Shown one piece after another: positions 6,074 to 11,341 of a DNA stretch of 11,343 nucleotides (positions are counted from its first letter, which is position 1; every line of letters begins with the position of its first letter). The notes beneath the pieces are model-generated. The model was given only the letters and a program-made list of their open reading frames with translations. It was not told the DNA's origin and searched no databases. The translations under genes were made by a program, and so were the position numbers. The DNA is from Baffinella frigidus (Eukaryota; Cryptophyceae; Cryptomonadales; Baffinellaceae). The stretch spans positions 539,185 to 550,527 of the forward strand of contig MU646374.1 in the NCBI GenBank assembly GCA_026770585.1. Direction: 5' to 3'.

Positions 6074-6156
6074 CGACGTTTATCAACACCGACACGGCCA
6101 TCATATATGAACCCCCACTGAGGCTGTCACGACGCAGGCCAGTACAGTGAGCGACG

Positions 6157-6231
6157 TTGAGAGAGCGAGAGCGAGAGCGAGAGTGAGAGCGAGCGAGCGA
6201 GAGAGAGAGAGAGAGCGCGCGCGCGAGAGAG

Positions 6232-6273
<42 letters not shown>

Positions 6274-6294
6274 CGAGAGAGAGAGAGAGAGCGA
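6157..6294 (+). repeat. GA microsatellite 2
   Basis: GA repeats with a short CGCGCGCG run near 6215, between satellite copies 2 and 3. Boundaries are the same as for GA tract 1. Confidence 0.95.
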
Positions 6295-6510
6295 CGTTAA
6301 TCAACACCGACACGGCCACCATATATGAACCCCCACTGAGGCTGTCACGACGCGGGCGAGTACAGTGAGTGACGTATATTCACACCGCCACGGCCACCAT
6401 ATATGCACCCCCACTGAGGCTGTGTCTGAGTAGGACGTAGAAAGAGTCTCCGGTCAGTCAGAACACGCATGCCGCTCCTTACCAGGAAAACGATGGATGG
6501 GGAGACAATC

Positions 6511-6620
6511 CACACAGTGGGCTTCGAAGGGATTTCGAATAACCCTTAAACGATAAGACCTATGACCCTACTGTGGGCAATCCGTAGGGACATAGGGGGG
6601 GTTCCTACGGATATGGGGGG
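6511..6620 (+). mobile_element. Partial ACACAGCGG-family MITE lacking its right end
   Basis: CACACAGTGGGCTTCGAAGG, GGATTTCGAATAACCC, CGATAAGACCTATGACCC and the CCTACTGTGGGCAATCCGTA hairpin relative follow the order seen at 8334-8440. The sequence then ends in G-rich DNA at about 6620 with no right TIR. Confidence 0.72.
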
Positions 6621-6639
6621 GCAGGAGTGGACGACTCCC

Positions 6640-6865
6640 ACATGAAGTTTGGATCACTCATCCCCAGGCTTGAGAGTAATACAGAAGGGAAAAGAAGGAA
6701 TGGAGTGCGTTAGCTTCAGCTGTGCGCTGAATTTGAACCATGTGACAAGACGGTCGGATGCATCGAGTGGTACCAAAACGGGCCCGCGTGAAAATTCTCA
6801 CCGGGTGCATGCACACGGCGGGATTCACAATTCCGTCATATACGGATTGAGGTCCATCTTCTCAG
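6640..6865. other. Unassigned unique sequence
   Basis: No element or repeat is recognised. A minus-strand frame of about 47 codons (6661-6800) has ordinary amino-acid composition but no recognisable domain. A plus-strand frame from 6649 runs into the zinc-finger fragment at 6866 in the wrong orientation and is not convincing. Confidence 0.35.
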
Positions 6866-6942
6866 CGGGTTGGCGTATGGGGCGAGGTTCCGCTTGGCGC
6901 CCTCGCTGCATGCCGCACAGCAGAGCCGCCCTCGCAACACCG
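6866..6942 (-). pseudogene. FYVE zinc-finger exon remnant, second half, donor lost
   Basis: The minus strand holds CAACSEGAK, then LAPYANP, aligning to the second half of the complete exon at 7707-7814. A preceding RCC segment (CGGTGTTGC) is out of frame by two extra bases. The splice donor, GTAAG or GTATG in the other copies, reads CTGAG here and so is lost. This is the most diverged copy and the last one on the minus strand. Confidence 0.65.
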
Positions 6943-6984
6943 GTCGTGCTATCGTATCTCACCGCCGTGCTACCCTTCGCTATA

Positions 6985-7120
6985 TCATATTAATAAAAGA
7001 CCGTACAATACTGATAGAAGGCCGAATAATACTAATAGAAGGACATATAAAACCGTTTACTACTAATAAAACAACGAACAATACTAATAGAAGGCCGAAT
7101 GATACTAATACAAAGCCGTG
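6985..7120 (+). repeat. 21-bp minisatellite, block 1
   Basis: Degenerate units of about 21 bp, consensus AATACTAATAGAAGGCCACAT. On the minus strand the block lies immediately downstream of the splice donor of the 7142-7171 exon fragment, in intron position. Because 21 is divisible by three, spurious heptad-repeat frames appear on both strands. Confidence 0.85.
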
Positions 7121-7141
7121 TGGGAAGAAGAGATCGCATAC

Positions 7142-7171
7142 CGGGTTGGCGTACGGGGTGAGGTTCAGCCT
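7142..7171 (-). pseudogene. FYVE zinc-finger exon remnant, last 10 codons
   Basis: The minus strand reads RLNLTPYANP and then GTATGC, a plausible donor at the same place as in the complete exon. The fragment is cut at its upstream edge by a single end of the ACACAGCGG MITE family (7174-7206). Confidence 0.6.
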
Positions 7172-7173
7172 GG

Positions 7174-7206
7174 TTCACAAAATCCCTTTGTAGTCCGCTG
7201 TGTGGA
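7174..7206 (+). mobile_element. Solo MITE end (ACACAGCGG family)
   Basis: GTTCACAAAATCCCTTTGTAG then TCCGCTGTGTGG. It is a single inverted end without a partner, placed between a 21-bp minisatellite block and an exon remnant. Confidence 0.72.
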
Positions 7207-7345
7207 TACTGATAGACGGCCCTATACTGCGAATAGAAGGTCATATGAGACCATAAAATACTAATAGAAGGTCACATAATACTAAATGATAGACAGAAGG
7301 CCACATAATACTAATAGACGGCCACATAATACTTATAGGAGGTCG
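7207..7345 (+). repeat. 21-bp minisatellite, block 2
   Basis: CCACATAATACTAATAGACGG-type units with a 21-bp period (for example 7301 to 7322) and some disrupted units. It follows the donor of the 7352-7381 exon remnant on the minus strand. Confidence 0.88.
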
Positions 7346-7351
7346 TCTTAC

Positions 7352-7381
7352 CAGGTTGGCGTACGGGGCGAGGTTCAGCTT
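7352..7381 (-). pseudogene. FYVE zinc-finger exon remnant, last 10 codons, donor kept
   Basis: The minus strand reads KLNLAPYANL directly followed by GTAAGA, a consensus-like 5' splice site at the position used in the complete exon. Its upstream edge is again a solo MITE end (7384-7416). Confidence 0.65.
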
Positions 7382-7383
7382 GG

Positions 7384-7416
7384 TTCACAAAATCCCTTTG
7401 TAGTCCACTGTGTGGA
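7384..7416 (+). mobile_element. Solo MITE end (ACACAGCGG family)
   Basis: Nearly identical to 7174-7206 (CCACTG instead of CCGCTG). The exon remnant plus MITE end plus repeat unit has clearly been duplicated as a block. Confidence 0.72.
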
Positions 7417-7438
7417 TACTAACAGAGGGTCATCTTAC

Positions 7439-7501
7439 CGCGTTTGCGTACGGAGAGAGGCTCAGCTTGGCGCCCCCGCTGCACGCCGCACAGAAGAGCC
7501 T
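7439..7501 (-). pseudogene. FYVE zinc-finger exon remnant, second half, donor kept
   Basis: The minus strand reads RLFCAACSGGAKLSLSPYANA and is followed by GTAAGATG. It keeps the FCAAC ligand pair of a FYVE finger. It matches the second half of 7707-7814 with few changes. The first half, including the HHC motif, is absent and replaced by unrelated sequence. Confidence 0.75.
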
Positions 7502-7528
7502 CTCACAGAATATATCAACTTACGGGTT

Positions 7529-7562
7529 GTTCACGAAATCCCTTCGTAGTCCGCTGTGTGGC
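7529..7562 (+). mobile_element. Solo MITE end (ACACAGCGG family)
   Basis: GTTCACGAAATCCCTTCGTAG then TCCGCTGTGTGG, closest to the canonical end of the family. It is followed by a 21-bp minisatellite block. Confidence 0.72.
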
Positions 7563-7697
7563 CACATAATACTGATAGACGGCCGTATACTGTGAATAGA
7601 AGGTCATAGAAGACCATATCATACTTATAGAAGGCCACATAATACTCATAGAAGGCCGCATAATACTCATAGAAGGCCGCATAATACTAATAGCAGG
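7563..7697 (+). repeat. 21-bp minisatellite, block 3
   Basis: AAGGCCGCATAATACTCATAG repeats with an exact 21-bp period at 7631-7693. On the minus strand it starts immediately after the donor of the complete FYVE exon, so it would form that gene's intron. Confidence 0.9.
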
Positions 7698-7706
7698 TCG
7701 TCTTAC

Positions 7707-7814
7707 CGCGTTCGAGTACGGAGAGAGGCTCAGCTTGGCGCCCCCGCTGCACGCAGCGCAGAACAGCCGCCCGCAGCACCGGCAGTGGTGTTTCGCCTTC
7801 GTCGTCGAAAAGCT
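7707..7814 (-). pseudogene. Complete FYVE-type zinc-finger exon, probable gene fragment
   Basis: This 36-codon open stretch on the minus strand starts SFSTTKAKHHCRCCGRLFC and continues AACSGGAKLSLSPYSNA. It fits the middle of a FYVE finger: the basic HHCR.CG motif, which binds phosphatidylinositol 3-phosphate in known FYVE domains, then the FC..C zinc ligands. It begins after TTTTTTCCCCTCGTGAGCAG, a good acceptor with pyrimidine tract, and ends at GTAAGA, a good donor, both in phase 0. The first Cys pair and the C-terminal RVC..C pair would lie on other exons, which I do not find. The downstream intron is the 21-bp minisatellite. Seven damaged partial copies surround it. Known FYVE proteins act on endosomal membranes. 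Here I infer a broken gene rather than a working one. Confidence 0.75.
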
Positions 7815-7911
7815 CTGCTCACGAGGGGAAAAAACAGTGAGAAACCCCGAAAAGAACGAGCAAACCCATTCAGAAAACGCTTCAGTGAAAAACGCTGGAA
7901 AGAATGAGAGA

Positions 7912-7960
7912 GCCGCCCGCAGCACCGGTAGCGGTGTTTCGCTTTCGTCGCCGAAAAGCT
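7912..7960 (-). pseudogene. FYVE exon remnant, first half, zinc ligand lost
   Basis: The minus strand reads SFSATKAKHRYRCCGR after GAGCAG, aligning to the first 16 codons of 7707-7814. HHC has become HRY, removing a zinc ligand. After GGGCGGC the sequence switches to CTCTCATTCTTTCC, a pyrimidine-rich stretch resembling the intron upstream of the next copy. Confidence 0.72.
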
Positions 7961-8083
7961 CTGCTCACCCAGAGTGCGAGCGTGCGGTGAGTTTTTTGTG
8001 GGGGGGAAGCGTCGTCGAGGGGACTTGCAACACACCCAGCGAATAGGAAAAACAGTGAGAACCCATGCAAAGAAATGAGAGGG

Positions 8084-8131
8084 TCCCCCGCAGCACCGGC
8101 CGTGGTGTTTCGCTTTGGTCGTCGAAAAGCT
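8084..8131 (-). pseudogene. FYVE exon remnant, first half
   Basis: The minus strand reads SFSTTKAKHHGRCCGG after GAGCAG. The Cys of HHC is replaced by Gly. It is followed by CCCTCTCATTTCTTTGCATG, the same pyrimidine-rich junction seen after the other first-half copies. Confidence 0.72.
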
Positions 8132-8272
8132 CTGCTCCCACCAACCCTCACGGTGAGACCAAATCAAAGAATTTATTGGAGCCATTTTGCCCTTGCAGTC
8201 CCCCGTATTTGGGGGGTCTGTCCTACACAATATAAAAACAATCAGTGAGAACCCCCGGAAAGAAATGAGAGG

Positions 8273-8321
8273 GCCTTCCGCAGCACCGGCGGTGGTACTT
8301 TTCTTTCGTCGCCGAACAGCT
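8273..8321 (-). pseudogene. FYVE exon remnant, first half, most upstream copy
   Basis: The minus strand reads SCSATKEKYHRRCCGR after GCGCAG. HHC has become YHR. The pyrimidine-rich CCCTCTCATTTCTTTCCGGG junction follows. The ACACAGCGG MITE at 8334-8503 begins just upstream on this strand, so anything further 5' has been separated or lost. Confidence 0.68.
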
Positions 8322-8333
8322 CTGCGCACCCAG

Positions 8334-8503
8334 CCACACAGCGGACTTTGAAGGGATTTTGAATAACCCTTTAGCGATAAGACCTACGAATCTACGGTAG
8401 GCAATCCGTAGGGACATAGGGGGGGGTCCTACGGTTAAGGTAACCGGAAATGGCCTGATTGTGAAGCGCTTTTCCCTGCGTAGCCCGCTGTGTCGCTGTG
8501 TGG
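8334..8503. mobile_element. MITE-like element, ACACAGCGG family, copy 2
   Basis: CCACACAGCGGACTTTGAAGG at the left pairs with the right end CCCTGCGTAGCCCGCTGTGT, which is followed by an extra CGCTGTGTGG. The core is GCGATAAGACCTACG, then hairpin CTACGGTAGGCAATCCGTAG at 8392-8411, then GGTTAAGGTAACCGGAAA. The order of parts matches 2671-2833. It has no coding capacity. Confidence 0.8.
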
Positions 8504-8876
8504 TTAGGGAAGGGGGCGCACCACGCGGCACTTTTCTGTCTACAGTAGGCCGTAGGGGCCTAGGGGGGGTCCTACGAAACATTAGGTCCTAGGAGCCCTA
8601 CGGCCTACCTGGCAATACCGTATGCCCAACTACCCGGTTTTCAGGACGTTACCCTATTAAAGCGCTTTCTATCTTAGGGAAGGGGGCGCACCACGCGGCA
8701 CTTTTCTGTCTACAGTAGGCCGTAGGGGCCTAGGGGGGGTCCTACGAAACATTAGGTCCTAGGAGCCCTACGGCCTACCTGGCAATACCGTATGCCCAAC
8801 TACCCGGTTTTCAGGACGTTACCCTATTAAAGCGCTTTCTATCTTAGGGAAGGGGGCGCACCACGCGGCACTTTTC
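8504..8876 (+). repeat. 170-bp tandem repeat, 2.2 units, two identical
   Basis: Units 8504-8673 and 8674-8843 show no differences that I can find; a third copy stops after the first 33 bases at 8876. Each unit contains an inverted repeat (TAGGCCGTAGGGGCCTAGG with CCTAGGAGCCCTACGGCCTA) and a right part related to the 1810-1965 MITE. Identity implies a very recent duplication or an assembly artefact. Confidence 0.92.
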
Positions 8877-8936
8877 GCAGCACTTGAAGTGCTTGTCAGA
8901 CACGTGCGCGGGTGTCGAGAAGCCTGCGTTGCACCG
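8844..8936 (-). pseudogene. Cys/His-rich coding-like fragment
   Basis: The minus strand has an open stretch reading RCNAGFSTPAHVSDKHFKC and then CEKCRVVRPLP-stop. The spacing H..KCCEKC resembles a small zinc-binding module, but I do not recognise the family and see no start or clear splice sites. Its last 11 codons lie inside the 170-bp tandem unit, so the tail is triplicated while the Cys-rich part is single. It could be chance. Confidence 0.25.
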
Positions 8937-8946
8937 GTGCCCCCCT

Positions 8947-9100
8947 GCGACCGTCCACGTTTGTCAGCACGCGACCGTCTAATTGTGTCAGCATCTGCCA
9001 CCGGTTAACTGTGTCATCACGCGACCTTCTAATTACTAATTATGTCAGCATGCGACCGGTCGATTGTGTCAGCACGCGACCGTCTAATTGTGTCAGCAAT
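8947..9100 (+). repeat. 24-bp minisatellite, about six units
   Basis: GCGACCGTCTAATTGTGTCAGCAC-type units start at 8947, 8971, 8997, 9021, 9052 and 9076. Most spacings are 24 bp; one is longer through an ACTAATT duplication. Twenty-four is divisible by three, so the 8-residue repeat frames across it are expected by-products. Confidence 0.88.
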
Positions 9101-9199
9101 GGAGTCAGCCTACGAACAAGGAGGTCAGCAAGAGCGTCCTGATAAAAAAAGCACCCCCGGTTCGGTGATCACTCCGGTGCAAAACTTGCTCGTCACCAC
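9101..9199. other. Unassigned spacer
   Basis: No gene or element is recognised. A short GGTGATCACTCC palindromic patch lies near 9165. Confidence 0.4.
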
Positions 9200-9320
9200 C
9201 CTGGAGGGGACTTACGGGCAAATCGCTTAAGTCAAGCCCTACAGATGCGCCCGGATTCCGGGCGCATTTGTATGGGGTTGACTTAAGAAATCGTCGACTT
9301 GTCCATAAGTCGCCTCCAGG
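9200..9320. mobile_element. Palindromic MITE-like element with CCTGGAGG ends
   Basis: CCTGGAGGGGACTTACGG at the left pairs with the right end AAGTCGCCTCCAGG. A second nested arm pair, CTTAAGTCAAGCCC...GATGCGCCCGGA and TCCGGGCGCATTTG...GGTTGACTTAAG at 9227-9286, forms a nearly perfect 30-bp hairpin. A clear target duplication is not seen. Confidence 0.72.
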
Positions 9321-9593
9321 ATGGATAATAATGCCGAAAGCTCACGCTAGAGGATGACTTATCAAGAGAGGTGGGAGAACCACTCTCAAGGCCGGCCGTG
9401 GCCGTTGTTTAAAATCTACAACTGGCTGCGCCAAACGTTTTTAGAAGATTTTTGGGGAATTGGTCACGTTGCTCACGCTTCAAACGCGAGCAATTAAAGC
9501 GTGAGGATCGTGACCGATTCTGGTACAAACCTGGACGCGAGCGTAAAACCAACTTTTAGGAAAAGGCCCCGCGTGGTTTCGCGAGCATCCCAC
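9321..9593. other. Mostly unassigned region with a diverged MITE hairpin
   Basis: Positions 9462-9515 hold GGTCACGTTGCTCACGCTT with a loosely complementary AAGCGTGAGGATCGTGACC, followed by TTCTGGTACAAA. This matches the core of the CACTCGAGGCTAGAA family in diverged form. The remainder is not recognised. Confidence 0.5.
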
Positions 9594-9885
9594 CACTCGA
9601 GGCTAGAAATCTGAGTATCTTACTGGGGGGCGACACGCGAGAGCAGAAAGATGCTCTAGAGAGTCACTTACCCAGAGTCATATATCACCGAGTATACAAC
9701 AGTATACGAAGATAACTTTACCAGTCCTTTACAAGTGGACCGCTGTGTAGTAATTTTCACACAAATCGTCGCGTTTGGGCACGTAGCTCGGGGAATTCCT
9801 TGAGCTACGTGACCAAACCCGCCCGTGACTGGTACAAATTTGAACACCCCCCTATTTAAAATACCCCCTCTTCCAGCCTCGAGTG
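9594..9885. mobile_element. MITE-like element, CACTCGAGGCTAGAA family, copy 3
   Basis: Same order as 2026-2246: CACTCGAGGCTAGAA, CCTTTACAAGTG, GTAGTAATTTTCACACAAAT, hairpin CACGTAGCT...AGCTACGTG, GTGACTGGTACAAATTT and terminal CAGCCTCGAGTG. It carries about 80 bp of extra sequence near 9630-9715, hence 292 bp. CGAGCATCC occurs at 9582-9590 and 9891-9899, close to but not flush with the ends, so it is only a candidate target duplication. Confidence 0.8.
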
Positions 9886-9898
9886 GCACTCGAGCATC

Positions 9899-10018
9899 CT
9901 AGCTCTGCCTGAGTTTTATTCTAGCTCGCCCCGACGGCTTTCTATTCGCCCTTTTGTACTGGATTTATGCTCTGAATTGTTTTCGAGGACGAGCCAGAAT
10001 AAAACGCAGTCATAGCTA
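9899..10018. mobile_element. MITE-like element with CTAGCTCTGC ends, complete copy
   Basis: CTAGCTCTGCCTGAGTTTTA at 9899 pairs with AATAAAACGCAGTCATAGCTAG ending at 10018. The interior TTCGCCCTTTTGTACTGGAT is shared with 10243-10330. It is 120 bp with no coding capacity. Confidence 0.75.
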
Positions 10019-10242
10019 GGCACCGCCCTGCGGGATCCCCTCCTGAGATGACTCAGGACCACGCCAGATTGCTGGAGGGGCAAGCTCGCTTTAGGAACGC
10101 CAAAATTGGCGTTCGGCAACGCTAAAAGTCAACAAATTCCCCCTTCTTCTTCCGGGGAATTGACTTTGGCGACCCCTTCCAACGCTCTGGCGTGGAAGCC
10201 GCAGAGGTGCCAACCCGAAGCCAGGTGGGGTCGCCCTCACTT
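10019..10242. other. Region between MITE copies with short palindromes
   Basis: AACGCCAAAATTGGCGTT at 10097-10114 is a near-perfect palindrome. AAAAGTCAACAAATTCCCCC near 10125 pairs with GGGGAATTGACTTT near 10154-10167. Positions 10154-10195 match the reverse complement of 1166-1207. No gene is recognised. Confidence 0.5.
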
Positions 10243-10330
10243 TGACGGCTTTCTATTCGCCCTTGTGTACTGGATTTCTGCTCTTAAATATCTTCAAGGA
10301 CGAGCCAGAATAAAACTCAAGCAGAGCTAG
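10243..10330 (+). mobile_element. CTAGCTCTGC-family MITE, partial second copy
   Basis: Aligns over 88 bp with 9933-10018 (GACGGCTTTCTATTCGCCCT ... GACGAGCCAGAATAAAAC). Its right end CTCAAGCAGAGCTAG matches the left TIR at 9899-9928 (about 28 of 30 bases) better than the first copy's own right end does, so 9899-10330 can also be read as one composite 432-bp element. Confidence 0.72.
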
Positions 10331-10345
10331 ACCAAATCGCTTTCC

Positions 10346-10446
10346 CCCCCTACGGTTAGGGTTAGGCGTTGCGGCTCAGGGTTCAGGGCTTGTGGTTTAT
10401 GCGTTATGGTTGAGGGTTGAGGGTTGAGGGTTTAGGGTTGAGGGTA

Positions 10447-10504
<58 letters not shown>

Positions 10505-10528
10505 AGATTGAGGGTTGAGGGTTGAGGG
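10346..10528 (+). repeat. Telomere-variant tract, TTGAGGG block
   Basis: Degenerate GGTTAGGGTT-type DNA leads into 10410-10528, exactly 17 seven-base units, nearly all TTGAGGG (exceptions TTTAGGG, TAGAGGG and TTGAAGA). Orientation matches the left tracts. The minus-strand frame across it is a heptad artefact of the 7-bp unit. Confidence 0.93.
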
Positions 10529-10566
10529 CGCACCGAGGAGCTTGGCCTCTGATATTGCGATACGCC

Positions 10567-10788
10567 ACGACCGCGATTCTTCCTCTGTCTTGCACCGGAA
10601 CCGGAACCGCCGCTGCGACCCCTGGACAGTGCATGATAGTTAGCCGAGCGAACCCCGAAACCCGAAACCCTGAACCCGAAACCCTGAAACCCTGAAACCG
10701 AAACCCGAAAACCGAAACCCCCATCACATTCACCCTCTGGCTTGCACCGGAAGCGAAACCGCCGCTGCGACCCCTGGATAATGCAGGG
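10567..10788 (+). repeat. Segmental duplication, copy 1 (empty site)
   Basis: Shares with 10944-11230 the ordered blocks ACGACCGCG, CTCTGTCTTGC, GCCGCTGCGACCCCTGGA, GTGCATGAT, AGTTAGCCGA, a C-rich telomere-like stretch, CATTCACC and GCACCGGAAGCG. Copy 1 lacks the 104-bp element, so its ATGAT at 10633-10637 is the unoccupied target. Confidence 0.85.
10652..10720 (-). repeat. Inverted telomere-like tract (C-rich on plus strand)
   Basis: CCCGAAACCCTGAACCCGAA-type sequence is the reverse complement of TTCAGGG/TTTCGGG variants, opposite in orientation to all other tracts in the window except its duplicate at 11132-11175. Confidence 0.85.
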
Positions 10789-11008
10789 TCGTCAGCGTGC
10801 GCCATTCGACGCAGGCAGGCTGTGGGGCTGTCTGGGGTAAAGTCACTCCGGTCATCCTGCACGGAACTGTGTCCCCAGAGGCGCCTACGTTGGTGTGATG
10901 TGCAGGGGTTGAGTGGGGCTGCTCAGGCTATTTGGCTAGTTATACGACCGCGGGTCGCCCTCTGTCTTGCTCCGGAACCGCCGCTGCGACCCCTGGATAG
11001 TGCATGAT

Positions 11009-11112
11009 CGTGAGGACCATCTCGGGACGAGCCCGCCTCAGGCGGAAAACATAAGTCATTCATGTAGACTTTAGGATGTTGGGCTATTTCGGGGTCCATG
11101 ATGGTCCTCACA
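11009..11112. mobile_element. 104-bp MITE with 13-bp TIRs and ATGAT target duplication
   Basis: CGTGAGGACCATC at 11009-11021 pairs with GATGGTCCTCACA at 11100-11112 (12 of 13). ATGAT flanks both ends (11004-11008, 11113-11117). The related unit at 10567-10788 has a single ATGAT at the equivalent position, the pre-insertion state. The interior has a small CGCCTCAGGCG palindrome and no coding capacity. Confidence 0.92.
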
Positions 11113-11131
11113 ATGATAGTTAGCCGAACGG

Positions 11132-11175
11132 CGCCCGAAGCCCGAAACCCTGAACCCGACCGAAACCTGAACCCC
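11132..11175 (-). repeat. Inverted telomere-like tract, duplicate
   Basis: CCCGAAACCCTGAACCCGAC and neighbours, equivalent to 10652-10720 in the other duplicate but shorter. Confidence 0.8.
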
Positions 11176-11230
11176 CGTGACATTCACCATCTGGCTGGCA
11201 CCGGAAGCGGGATCGCCGCTGCGACCCTTG

Positions 11231-11253
11231 TTAGGGGGGTTCGGGTTCAGGGT

Positions 11254-11341
<88 letters not shown>

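Larger units (their letters stand above)
5866..6440 (+). repeat. 78-bp satellite, four copies, with GA expansions
   Basis: The motif ACGGCCACCATATATGAACC continues into CCACTGAGGCTGTCACGACG and then GCGGGCGAGTACAGTGAGCG. It starts at 5894, 6094, 6312 and 6390. The last two copies are 78 bp apart with no GA tract. The first three are 200 and 218 bp apart because a GA microsatellite has expanded between GCGACG and the next copy. An inverted relative lies at 3602-3664. Open frames through the array read as low-complexity peptides and are rejected. Confidence 0.88.
10944..11230 (+). repeat. Segmental duplication, copy 2 (occupied site)
   Basis: Second copy of the 10567-10788 unit, interrupted by the 104-bp TIR element at 11009-11112. 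The intervening 10789-10943 sequence is unassigned and has no recognised gene. Confidence 0.85.

Noticed and set aside
5679-6368. Open frames of SLSL/ERER repeats ending in conserved-looking tails over the GA satellite
   Set aside because: The shared tails come from the 78-bp satellite copies and the repeats from GA tracts. Similarity reflects DNA duplication, not protein conservation.
7004-7345. Heptad-repeat peptides (NTNRRPH type) over the 21-bp minisatellite
   Set aside because: The 21-bp period makes frames repeat in phase on both strands. Irregular units break it and no gene structure surrounds it.
7730-8329. 199-codon minus-strand frame spanning the first-half FYVE copies
   Set aside because: It joins exon remnants and intron-like pyrimidine tracts, partly in a frame other than that of the HHCRCCG motif. 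The short exon with splice signals explains the sequence better.
8334-8843. 170-bp length shared by the MITE at 8334-8503 and the tandem unit that follows
   Set aside because: The sequences do not align beyond short shared hairpin motifs, so equal length looks accidental.
8947-9100. CRISPR-like array
   Set aside because: Units are contiguous 24-bp repeats with no unique spacers, and the context is eukaryotic subtelomere with no cas genes.
8912-9142. 8-residue repeat protein over the 24-bp minisatellite
   Set aside because: The 24-bp period again gives an automatic in-frame repeat; unit spacing shifts by 2 and 7 bp, which breaks the frame.
10404-10862. 152-codon minus-strand frame with NPQPSTL heptads
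   Set aside because: Three 7-bp telomere-variant units give 21 bp, so a heptad with no stop is automatic. The rest covers the duplicated segment without a recognisable domain.
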